Part shown: positions 1 through 10,168 of the stretch, piece after piece
Layout: each line of letters opens with the position of its first letter
Position numbering within the stretch: position 1 is the first letter of the stretch
From: Morchella semilibera
Taxonomy: Eukaryota; Ascomycota; Pezizomycetes; Pezizales; Morchellaceae
DNA: 64,000 bases
Direction: 5' to 3'
Assembly (NCBI GenBank): GCA_009192285.1
Contig: WBVU01000011.1
Location: 496,001 to 560,000, forward strand
Program-made: the position numbers and the translations under genes
Notes under the pieces: model-generated
The model's input: the letters and a program-made list of their open reading frames with translations, nothing else
What the model was told of the DNA's origin: nothing
The model's database searches: none

Positions 1-69
1 TTGTCAGGAACCTATGGATGAGTTGATGGGATGGGCAGGCACAATACTTACTGGGAGGTTTACTGGCAT
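1..69 (-). CDS. Possible first exon(s) of a gene leaving the left edge (partial)
   Basis: On the minus strand an ATG at 69 opens a six-codon exon (MPVNLP) that ends at a perfect GTAAGT donor at 51. A possible TAG acceptor at 12-14 is followed by the open sequence VPD up to the edge. If real, the gene is divergent from OPY2 and shares its CT-rich upstream region. The implied intron of 40 nt is shorter than any other in the window, and too little protein is visible to recognise a family, so this is only a candidate. Confidence 0.18.
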
Positions 70-1158
70 CTCTTCCTCCGTCTCATCTCACAAACCAGCG
101 TATTGAAAAAGAGAAGGAACAGTGCCGCTCCGAAGAGAGTGCATGCCACAGTGCATAGAATGTAGAGATGCAGCGATTGTTTGGAATAATGGGGGGGAAG
201 AGGAACCACACACACCCCACGTAACGATGCACTTAATCTTTACGGATAACTTCACATCCCTCCCTCCCTCCCTCTCTCCCTAGGCACTGCCAAAATATAT
301 ACATGCTATGTAAGAATGACCGCGTATGTAGATTACATCCGAAAAAAGAGAGGGCTTCCCTTTTTTTCTTCCCAGTTCACCCGTCAATCAGGCACGTCTG
401 CTTGAGTACATATTACCGCTGGATATCTCTCTCGCGGCGCCTCTCTCTTGCACCTCCCGATCCCTACCCATCACAGCCAGTGCTGCTCATCCCCAAGAGA
501 AACACCGACTATCGCTCTTGCTTATTTACGATCAAGTAAAATAGTAGCCACATCCCAACCCCCATCACTATCAGTTGTCGTCACCAACATTTATTCTCTA
601 AGTAACTTGGGGTCTTGGGTTTCTCTCGACAGCAACAAACTTCATCGTTTCTCTTGTCTTGACGTAAGAGAAGGGTTTATTTTCATGGTGGCTGATCTTC
701 ACTGCTCTACGTCGCATTGGCCTTCTCGGTTGCGCTTGTAAAAGTTGCGAAACACTGTTGTACCCGGCTTTCCGCTCATTTTCATTGTTTGTTTCCCCCA
801 ATCTCCTTCCTCCCTCTTTTCTCACCACTCCCTTACCACACTCGCTTCCATTGTTTCGAATCTTTCCTTTCTCTCCCTCTCTCCCCACCCCCCCCTCTAC
901 CTCCACCTTCGAGATCTCTCTCTCTCTTTTTATTTCTTTCTTTATCCACACTCATTGACCTCTTTTACCGCCGGTCGGGCTAATTATCTTTCTCAGTTTG
1001 TCCCTTGGTAGACCTCGTATCTACATCCACTCCTTTTTAAAAAAAAAAGAATTAGCACACTTGTGTTTTTTGTACCTCACCTTTCGGTCGCAAAATTTAA
1101 CTTCCAGTGACATCACCGTAACCTCTTCATTCACCAACTATCACTATCATCACTAAAA
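70..1158. other. CT-rich 5' flank of OPY2
   Basis: No gene recognised. The sequence is strongly pyrimidine-biased on the + strand (CCCTCCCTCC runs near 260-285, long CT stretches at 780-960), which is typical of fungal promoters and 5' UTRs. Short overlapping ORFs at 300-1010 on both strands are low-complexity translations of CT tracts. Confidence 0.5.
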
Positions 1159-2632
1159 ATGGTTTCCTCACGATCACTTCTCAGGGCTTCCTGCCTGCTC
1201 CTGGTACTTGCATTGCATTGTGGTTCAACACTAGCCGCTGCATCTCCTGGTAAGTTGCTTGCACCAATCACCACCAATGCTCAATAGTACCAACGCTAAG
1301 AAAATACAGCTCCTGGTACTCTCATCTTTGCTAGACAAAACCCCGGATGTGTACAGGATTGCGCTGTCCCGGTTTGCAACTGTAGTGAGGACGAGGATTG
1401 CCAAATGATAGCTCAAACGTGTGACAGCTGCTCAAAAGTGCAATGTAACAAATCTACGTCATCAACTTCGTCCAAGTCGTCAAGTGGTGTTGGAGCTATA
1501 GTTGGAGGGTTGTTCGGTGGACTGGCCGTTGCGGGATTGATTGGGTTCGTGGTTTACACTCGTTGCATCAAGAAGAAGAAGGCGAGAATGTCGATGGCGG
1601 CGTCTGCTGCTGAGAAAGAAAACGATTTTGGGATGCTGAAGAGCGCTAGGGTGCGTACCACTAGCCTTGGAGTTCTGGGTGGACAGCATACTGATAATGA
1701 CATAGGCTTCTACACACACCGTCGCCTCAATCGCATCCACCGTTCGCACCCGTGCATCAAACGTTATACAGATCGCATACATTCCTGGAGTTACGAACCG
1801 CTCTGGCCCCTCAACTCCATCCCACCTAGTTCCACCTGTCCCACCTCTTCCAGGTATGGCGCAAAGCCCAGTAACATCACAGTATCCCCGATCACCTTTG
1901 GCTGGCGACTTCCAATTCTCTGCGGACGACATATTACGCGGCTCCATGTACACTGTCAATGATAACCGTTCATCCGTCGCAACAACTATCTATGGTCAAA
2001 ATGCAGTAGTCTCTCAACCCAACATCATCCGTGCCGGTAAAGCTGCTGTAGTCACGGTCAAATCAGGGAGCAGCTCGGGTAACTCGCCATTATCAGAATC
2101 GATGGTCCCCCCTGTGCCCACTCTTGTTAAGATAAAGAGCAAAAAGGGTAGGGCCAAGGTCAAGGAAACTGAGGATCAGCCAACAGTACTGAATGTTCCG
2201 CCAAGTCCCGCTTTCTCTGTTGGAGAAACTTTCCTGAGCCGTATGAACAGCGCCAAGACTGTGGATGTAGCTAAACCTGTGGCTGGCCCTAGCACTATAA
2301 GGGCTGTACATGAGAACCACAGCGCAGAATCGTTCGTTTACGAATCGGATGACTCGGATGATGATATTCAACCAGGCTCACGACTCAAACGCTCACAGTC
2401 TGCGTGCAGCAGTTGCATCACGGACATGGACACAGGATCACCATTTTCAGACTCAAAGTCGCCCTTTTCTGATGTCAACACGGTAGTGGGCGGTGGTTTG
2501 TTAGCGCCGAAGAATTCTGGTCTACCATCAGATAACCGCTCTCGGGGACAACCTGCAGTTGCGACCCATGTGCCTGAGAGGACTGTTAGTCCGTTTGACG
2601 ACTCGAACACGATAGAGAAGGCAACCCGGTAG
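1159..2632 (+). CDS. OPY2: Opy2-type membrane anchor of the HOG osmosensing pathway
   Basis: Exons 1159-1249, 1310-1650 and 1706-2632 encode 452 aa. Residues 1-30 form a signal peptide. Residues 44-76 are a compact extracellular domain with eight cysteines, the Opy2 signature. Residues 91-113 are a Gly-rich transmembrane helix followed by KKKK. The cytoplasmic part carries the strongly conserved block ASNVIQIAYIPGVTNRSGP and the block QFSADDILRGSMYTVN, known from filamentous Opy2 proteins. In yeast, Opy2 recruits Ste50/Ste11 to the membrane, and casein kinase sites in its tail regulate signalling. The many SP and acidic-Ser motifs in the C-terminal 200 residues fit that role. The first intron splits codon 31. 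The second (1651-1705) restores the reading frame into the conserved block, which supports the model. The identification is firm and the pathway role is inferred from the family. Confidence 0.9.
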
Positions 2633-3480
2633 AGAACCGAAAACCGATATTCTCCTAGTTTGCCGCGAGAGAGCTTTAAGGGCTTTGTATTTTTTGATGT
2701 ATCACGGTTTTTCTTTTTTATTATTCTTTTTCAGCGTGTATGCGTGTGTTCGTTTTGATGACATGTATTGTGTCCTCTTTACCTACATCATCCCCTCCTT
2801 CAACTTTTATGTCAAGCCTTTACTTCTGGTACATTACTTGGTGTGTGTGGTGTTTTTCTTTTTCTTTCTTGTGTTTTAAATTATACCTTCGTGATGTGGA
2901 GATCTATCTTCACATCTCTTTTGAACATTTTCATTAGTTTTTATTTTCTATTTACTTCATGGGTTGGGCTTTTATTCGGTCTGGTTTGCGCAGGGTCGGT
3001 GGGGTGGGCATCATCGGAATGGATAAGGGTGGGGGAAGAAAGCTCATGAGTCATATTGGAGGGGAGGAGGAAAAGGGGTTGATGAACTTTTTTTTCTCCA
3101 AACCTTTTTTTCTCCTTTTTTTTTTTTTACTTTTTTCTGGACGCTTTGGACGGTCTTTGCGTTCTGCATATGTATCTTCTTCTTCTTCCTCATACTCCAC
3201 CTTTTTGTATTTTCTCCGGCTACATAGACTTTCCACGGTCACGGGGTGGTTTGTCTTCTTTGGTGAGAGTGATAAATAAACCATCAAGCTGTGGTTTTTC
3301 TCTACATATTCTTCTGGCGTGAAATCTTTTTGTTGGGAGCGGGATTACAGGTTTGATGCGCATTGCAACCGCGGGGCTTAGAGGTACGCATACCTAAATT
3401 ACGTGTATGTGTTTTTGGGAGTTTTTTTTTTTTTAATTACGGGGAGTCCTTGGGATCTGGGGGAGGGAGGCTATTTGACA

Positions 3481-3625
3481 TTTTTTTTTTTTTTTTTTTT
3501 TTTCCTTGTCGTATTTTTCTTTTTTACATGTTTTTTTCCGTTTTTTTTTCCCTGTAAGGCGTTTTATCAGTCATAAAATGTCACTCGAGGCCATTCCACT
3601 ATCTTTCTTTAGACTCGGGCCAACC

Positions 3626-3657
<32 letters not shown>
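3481..3657. repeat. T23 and A30 homopolymer pair
   Basis: A run of 23 T (3481-3503) and a run of 30 A (3628-3657) flank about 120 nt. They are complementary and could form a hairpin. Either could be the scar of a poly(A)-tailed retro-insertion, but no element body is visible. Confidence 0.6.
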
Positions 3658-3659
<2 letters not shown>

Positions 3660-4074
3660 CTCTTATGGTGTTGGAGCCACACAGGATGTTTTTGAACCAA
3701 TGATAAAAGATTAAGTTGGCAAATTTCAGCTGGAAACTGCAACTTAAAATTCCACCACACCAAATCTTGGCGCTTTTTACATACAAAAATACGGACTCTG
3801 TCTTGATATCTTGCAGACTTTCGCCTGGCAGTGGCTGTGCCAACGCTGCAAGATTCTGGTCAATAATTTCCATTTTCCGTTTAGCGCCTCCAAAAGTTGG
3901 CCGGAAGGTTGCAAAAGCAACGCGGTAGTAATTTTGATTAGGCTGTGGTGAAAGTGCAAGTGCAGGTGGGGGGGGGGGGGGCTGCAAGGGGCTGCAAGGG
4001 GCTGGTTGTCTTGTTTATGACGTTGAGCAACTGAAAGGAAGAATCTTTGTGCTTGCGTGAATCTTTGAGACTAG

Positions 4075-4092
4075 ATCACTCCAGATCACTCG
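4075..4092 (+). promoter_or_regulatory. Split motif site 1
   Basis: Reads ATCAC TCCAG ATCACTCG. Gene-free DNA, about 1.4 kb downstream of OPY2. Confidence 0.5.
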
Positions 4093-4632
4093 CCTAGCTA
4101 TGTACTAAACCATAACCATTACTACATAAAGGTTTACCCCTGAAGTATAACTACATACATATATCCATAAGCTTCTGTCACGTTTCCCAAACGCAGTTTC
4201 TTTGTTCGCCACCTATGCACCGTCGGCCAGGCCAAATCGAATCGTCGGTTCTGGTTAGCCTCGCAAGCTGCGGATCTAGCCGCTTGTCATGTGGGGAATC
4301 GACCACGCTGCTTTTATAAGGGCTAAGGGATACATGTGCTTGCTGATGCTACGGAGAACCCTAACCCTGCGGGGTGTAATGTAGCCTAGTGTCAGGAAAG
4401 CGGAAAGCCCCACCTCACTAGATATCGCCCAGAAGGCGGGGCGGAGATTGGTGGTGCTGGTGGTAGAGGTCTAGGGAGGCGACGGAAGAGGTAGGGTGGC
4501 GAGTTGGTTAGATGCGAATGAGAGTGAGGTTAGCGAGTTGCACCTGTAGTCGTTCTGCACGGGGAAACAGTGTCATGTCCTCATATCCAGTAGATCCTTC
4601 TTCGCACTATATTAGTTGGTATCCGCTCGTTG

Positions 4633-4650
4633 ATCACAGGAAATCACTCG
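4633..4650 (+). promoter_or_regulatory. Split motif site 2
   Basis: Reads ATCAC AGGAA ATCACTCG, followed by G. Confidence 0.5.
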
Positions 4651-5166
4651 GTCTTGGCTGGTGCTAGCATATGATCTACAAGATCTCCTCCACGATTAGG
4701 AGGGGATCGGATCTTCCTCTCCTTCTCCAGAAAAATCAATTTTTCTAGTAATAAACAACACAAGGACATAGTCGTAGGGCTTATGGAGCTGAAACTCTGA
4801 TTAGTGGGGACATCAGAATTCCTGCTGATGACTAGACCCCCCTGTTGCGTTGCCAGTACTGCCATGAGCCCATATTCTAAGCCATCAGTGTCATAACTGT
4901 GTTGGGCTCTGACTCGGCTCACTATTCTGGCCGTTTGCTCCTCGAGCCTCTATGGGGCATGGAGGAGGCGGCTTGAGTTGTGGAGTAGATTTTGCCCTTC
5001 CGTATATGGCCGCTAGCTTGAAGATCTCTGGCCAGATAGGGGATATATCTGCACTATCTTCTTGATCTTATAAGAGGCGCGAGATAGAGGGCCGTCGCCA
5101 CCTACAATAGCTCTTCACAGCTTACTCGACATTGGGTATGGGTGATGCGATGGCCAGAGGAGGCGT

Positions 5167-5282
5167 ATCCCTTAAGCTGGCGAAAAATGCTGCCCACCCT
5201 AAAGTTGGTGGAGCTTTGTCGATTTCACACCAAAATTTTAACCCCCTATTATAGGGTGGGCAGCATCGCCAGACTAAGGGAT
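5167..5282. repeat. Foldback element with ~31-35 bp imperfect inverted arms
   Basis: The left arm starts ATCCCTTAAGCTGGCGA and ends TGCTGCCCACCCTA. The right arm is its reverse complement (TAGGGTGGGCAGCA ... TAAGGGAT), with one extra AAAA and two or three mismatches. The arms enclose about 50 nt of unrelated AT-rich sequence. This could be a tiny MITE, a hairpin RNA precursor or a fossil inverted duplication. No target-site duplication is obvious. Confidence 0.7.
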
Positions 5283-5566
5283 AATTATATAAGGAAAGAA
5301 GCAGGGGGATATATGGCCGTAATACCAATAGTCTTGATACCGATAGATGTGGTGTGCCAATATTGACGGGAGCGTGGATTTGAAGAAAAAAAAAAAGGTA
5401 TGTACAGGCCATTGACTTAGCCAGCCATAAACCGACGGGTTGCCTAGTTTGCCGAGACTCAAAGAAAGTAGGGGATGAAACAAATGAGATCTTCTAGCTC
5501 ACTGGTGGGTTGGACTACCCAGGAAGTCAACACAAAGTGTGTGTGCATTTATATATAAATTGTTAG

Positions 5567-5584
5567 GTCATATATTATCACTCG
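5567..5584 (+). promoter_or_regulatory. Split motif site 3
   Basis: Reads GTCAT ATATT ATCACTCG. Confidence 0.5.
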
Positions 5585-5997
5585 TGCCCTCCCCTCTTTT
5601 TTTGGGGGATGGGTAAGATTAGCTGCTATAAAAGGAGGGGCTTTCATGAAGGGGGCGAATCAGACCACCAGTCGTGCGTACCACCAGGAGCCAACAAGTG
5701 GGTGGAAGCCAGGGTGTAGTTATATAATTATTGCAATGAATCCTGACTGGACCAAAGAAGGTTAAAAAAAGCCAGGGGCTAGGGGCTCTAGAATTTTCTA
5801 CCTTGTGCAGAGTTCAAACGCTCGATGTTGTGCCAGCAGTCGGAGTGTTACACCCATTCGACCACTGGCCAGGTAGTTGGATATTCTCCGGAACTACATG
5901 TAATATATGACCCATACAACCAAAACAAACTTTCCCCATCCCGTAGATTCAATTAATTACCCCATCCACATAGCTGGGCTGCAGCTATAATACACAC

Positions 5998-6015
5998 CGA
6001 GTGATTGCCTGTGCC
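5998..6015 (-). promoter_or_regulatory. Split motif site 4 (variant)
   Basis: Reads GGCAC AGGCA ATCACTCG. The left half has G instead of T at its second base. Confidence 0.35.
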
Positions 6016-7960
6016 CCAAAATTCTCTCGAACCCTACCTACATGTACTTCCTCGAGCCTGATAATCGCCCAGCAGCCCACATGATAAAGGTTGTTCTTCC
6101 TTTGCACCCATGGTACTATTACCCAAGGCGCGATAGGGACAAAGGAAAAACAGCTTGGCTTCCCCCTCCCTCTCTTCGGGATAGGGGAGGAAGTTCATGG
6201 ATCTAGCTAATTGCTCTTGTTATACAGTTCACGAATCGTTGGTGCCTAGCGTTAATCGTGCTCGTGTAATCATATACAAAGTGGGTCCCAGACGCCCAAC
6301 ACGAAGACAGGAGCACCACATGCACGGCATGTAGTTTTGCTATTTGGGCGTGGGGGGGAATATGTGCCTAACAAACCGGATGGTAGAGGTGTAGCCTTTG
6401 AGGCTAGCAGGACTGGGTCCAGACACGTTATACCGATGCCCTCCCTCCGTATAGACAGTAACTCTGTCTTCTGTGTCGGGCTTTTGGCCGACTATGTTTT
6501 TGCAACTTATCGATGTTGTCTCTTTCAGCAGGCAGGGTGTGCCACTTGTGGGGGCGGTGGCTTGATTTCTAGTTGGGTATAGGACATTGTCCCAACCAAT
6601 ATTGGATATCGAGTATCGCTCATACACTGCTACAGTACCGACACTGTAGTGACGTATGTATTCTGCTCCTGGAAGCCATATTTCGGAAGGTGAAGGAGCA
6701 TACCATGCGAGTGAGGGTTCATGAAAGAGGGATTGGCGAATGTCTGTATAATTGTATGATCGTCTATGCTACGAAGAATCATTCATGGCTAACAACACCG
6801 CCAGCATTTAGAACGGCTGCTACGCGGTATCCCATTTATTCTAGGCGCAAATGTCTATCTGAAAAGTCACTTTAATGGATCTCGCCTGATTTCTCGGATC
6901 AGATAAGTAGGCATCGAAGAATAGCGAGCGACCGGTCGCATGACAAGTCTCAGCATTTGATCGTTTCTGCTGAACAAGCTTAAATCAGATGTTAATTGCT
7001 TACTGTTCTAAGTTTAGAGGAGGCGTAGGTACCAGGTGCATGCCCTGAGTGCATACATGCAAACAGGCGAGTTCTGAATAGTAATCAATGATCAACCAGC
7101 ATTTAAAAATAGGGTCGTATTTTACTACTCTACTCTACACTAGTACTTGTGACTTCTTTGCCGTGTTTACAAATTTGGAAATGACAACCGTCAACTCTTT
7201 GTGTAACTACCGCAGGATGTTATGAAATATCGCTGGCGATGTTCTACGGTGCCTGCATTCGTACCGGGTATATTGATATTTTCCGACTGGATTTCAACCT
7301 TCTCAACCAGGTATATGGGCTCTAATACTATCCTTTCCTTTCCTTTAGATATATACATGTATGTTCTCTAAACGTTGTGCTAACTAAGCAAAGGTATCGA
7401 TCTACAAAAGAGTACCTACAGTGTATATACACAACTTTCAACAACCAACCATAAATAAGGTATTCAGGGTATGCCGACTCGCTAGGGATTATTATAGTGA
7501 TATGAGCAGTGTTTATCATCATTATGATATAATCCTGGTCCCAAGTTTGGGCATCCGAGAAGCCGAGAAGAGACAGACAAGGGGCCACCCTCTCGCATTC
7601 GTGGGGAGCATATCAGGGGAATGAAGAGGAAGGGATACACTAGCCAATTCAGCAATTGGAAACTCTAAAATATCACGCTTTTCAGTGACTAAATCGTTCG
7701 CACATGCAAGGGCAAGTCTTCCGATCACATCCGTTGCCCAACCAAGCTCCAACTTCCAATCGCAAGGTTAATACGGCAATATTACATGATATTCAAGTAA
7801 ACACGAGAACTTTACACCTCAATGGCCCTAGCTCCTCCCAGGGTAGTTGTATAAAGATCTCAGGTCTCCCCGCTTGAGAGCACCATTCAGCATCAGCATC
7901 GTCTATCACGATCATTCACTCGCTCAATTTCGCCCATCCACTCGCTCAATTCCTCTCACA

Positions 7961-8622
7961 ATGCGTTTCTCTATCACTGCAGCAACTCTCGCGGCGCTCA
8001 GCTTCGCCGCTGGCGCCCTCGCCGACGACCCCACCTACGTCCGTACCTTCGGGGTCCAAGGTGGCGGCCGTGGGAGCTGGAGAGGCGCCCCCCCAATTCT
8101 CCTCGATATGGAAACCAAGGAGGTACATTAACCCCCCCCTAGAACAAACCCCCCCCCCCCACAAACAACGACCATGCCCTCCTCTAACACAAGCACACGC
8201 AGATCTATCTTCCCGCCTCCCCTAACAACCTCGTCGACCCCGAGCTCCGTTTCCAGCTCGTCGGCACCTCCGTCCTCGGCGGTCTTACCTCCCTCGCGAG
8301 ACTCGTTGAGTACCCCGGATTCGACACCGCAGACCAAGGATACTACATGTCGAAGCCCACCGGCGGCAGCTTGATCTACAGCGTGTTCGACGTGAGCACA
8401 GACGGGATCGGACCCTGGTGGCTAGAGAGTGGCCCCGTGAACGACCCGCAGTATAGGCTGACATTCAATGGAAGCTCGGTGGCGAAGGCGTGGTGGGATG
8501 CGGGTAAGAATAGGTATAAGGTGTATATGGGCACGGATATCCCGGCGAATCTGACGGGTTTGATCGATTTCGATATGAAGGTGACCCAGTATTGTGGGCC
8601 TGGATATACTTATTGCACGTAG
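7961..8622 (+). CDS. Small secreted protein of unknown function
   Basis: Exons 7961-8122 and 8203-8622 encode 193 aa. The N-terminus (MRFSITAATLAALSFAAGALA) is a clear signal peptide, with probable cleavage after ALA at about residue 21. The mature protein is Trp-, Tyr- and Gly-rich, has two potential N-glycosylation sites (NGSS, NLTG) and only two cysteines, both near the end (CGPGYTYCT), which could form one disulfide. The intron (8123-8202) has a GTACAT donor and a C-rich body, and splicing joins the frame exactly. The start is the first ATG after a CT-rich leader that contains a direct repeat of CACTCGCTCAATT (about 7917 and 7940). The gene stands alone between two gene-poor stretches. 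I do not recognise a family. Effector, surface or matrix roles are open. Confidence 0.72.
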
Positions 8623-10168
8623 ATTATGTATAACTTTTAATGTTTGGGAATAGTTGTGGGGGGGGGGGGGCGGATACGTGTAGTTGGGGTGGCTATAAGT
8701 TGGTTTATGTATCCTCAGTGTGGTTCAATTAAACTCTCTACATAAACTTTCATCTACTACATATATCCGTATTCATGCCTTGCAATATCCTCACAGCTAT
8801 TGCTAGTAGAGTGATATAGACGATAGAGTCCAGTGCACCGTCGTGATACCTGCATCTACAACAACCCTAACCCTTGGATCATGATAAATTAAACACCAGG
8901 TAGACATCACCCTCACCACCTTGTCTGACATACCAGCACATCCCCACCCTAAATTCGCCTCTATACCCCCCGCAAAATGAACCACACACCGACACCCATA
9001 TACCCTCTACCTAGAGGGTCAGAGCAGGGCGAGTGAGTGCTCATGAAGGAGTGGACAGGAGGACCTATATCTGCGTGCGATAGCGAGCTATGTAGTGGAT
9101 TGCCCCCCCGTATCGTGATTGTTGATACCCATTGATGGCCAAACAGGCACCGTTAAAGTTCCAGCCAACACTAGACCCCCAGGGAGGAGAGGGGCAATCA
9201 ACAAGCACATCTGTAAACGCGCCTGAGCCCCTGGCTGAAGTGTGCATAGTACACCAAGCCTGGATTAGCAGCTAGAGATGAAGCGGACGCCGGTAATGTC
9301 GGGATAGGTTTACTTACTGGTTGGGGGCGTCTGGCTGGAACGGACCTTGTACGAACCAGCTCCGGGTACATGTAGCTTACTGGTCAGTGGGACTGATCCG
9401 ATCCCGGTTTGGCGGCACGCGCCCCACAGATGTAAGTATCGTTTCGTTGCTTCTTGTCCGGACATACACATCTTGACACCCTTGATTCCCCTCCCCCGCA
9501 AAGGGCCAAATCCTTGAATTGTAGTGGCTAGCAGGCGGGGGAGTGTGCGTTGCAGGCCTTCATCAGTTTGGGGACCGGAATTTCTACCGATATAGCATTC
9601 CTTAGAAATCCAGGGTAGTTATACGCAGATAAAACCCAGGTCCCTCTATAGCACAACGCATACAACACTACAATGGGAGTCGACTGTACTTCTGCGTGTC
9701 CGTAGTGCGCTGCCCCACCAAAAAAAAAAAAGGAAAAAAAAAAGCCTCGAATTAAGCAGGGGAGTATTACCACCTGTGCTATTCCCTCATTCTGTCCAAA
9801 GGGCGCACACATGCATGTAGCATTGAGTGTTTGGAGGGTTACTTCGTAATGTCCTCTACAAAACCGACATTTCAGTTCCTGTACCAGTATGTCGTTCTTG
9901 GCTCGTTCATTGGTCACATTTAATGTATCTATTCTATTCAATGGTAGGGTTAAGGGTTTTCGACATTTTTATTCAATGTATTCTTTTATATATAGATATT
10001 GTAAAAGTCTAGAAGGAAAAAAAAAGCGGACCCGTGTTTGATCCGAGTGATATTTGGTGATCCATGTAATCCGCGAGAGAGACGGTATCCAAGAAATAAA
10101 AAACCGCACCCCGCCTCGTCCACACATAAAGGCTCCTATAGGTACATATACACAGTCATATTTCCGCC
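8623..10168. other. Gene-free region between the secreted protein and GUF1
   Basis: No gene recognised. It contains a G12 tract at about 8658, a telomere-like AACCCTAACCCT (8863-8874), a TACATGTA palindrome (9367-9374), A-rich runs near 9720-9745, and one split motif site just past the GUF1 stop. Confidence 0.5.
10044..10061 (-). promoter_or_regulatory. Split motif site 5
   Basis: Reads ATCAC CAAAT ATCACTCG. About 110 bp downstream of the GUF1 stop codon. Confidence 0.5.

Larger units (their letters stand above)
2633..7960. other. Gene-free region with homopolymers, a foldback element and motif sites
   Basis: No convincing gene. The first ~700 nt are probably the T-rich 3' UTR and terminator of OPY2. 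A T23 tract (3481-3503) and an A30 tract (3628-3657) could pair. A tandem GGGGCTGCAA repeat lies at about 3980-4003. A telomere-like AACCCTAACCCT is at 4357-4368. Further on there is a foldback element (5167-5282), three TACATGTA palindromes, and four RTCAY-N5-ATCACTCG sites. ORFs here are short, lack splice-supported continuation and match nothing I recognise. Confidence 0.6.

Noticed and set aside
303-1011. Several short ORFs upstream of OPY2
   Set aside because: Low-complexity translations of a CT-rich promoter and leader, with overlapping frames and no conservation signal.
5803-5878. tRNA-like sequence on the minus strand (TGGTCGAATGG ... GTTTGAACTC)
   Set aside because: A- and B-box-like spacing is present, but the T stem and acceptor stem do not pair. 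At best a degenerate pseudogene.
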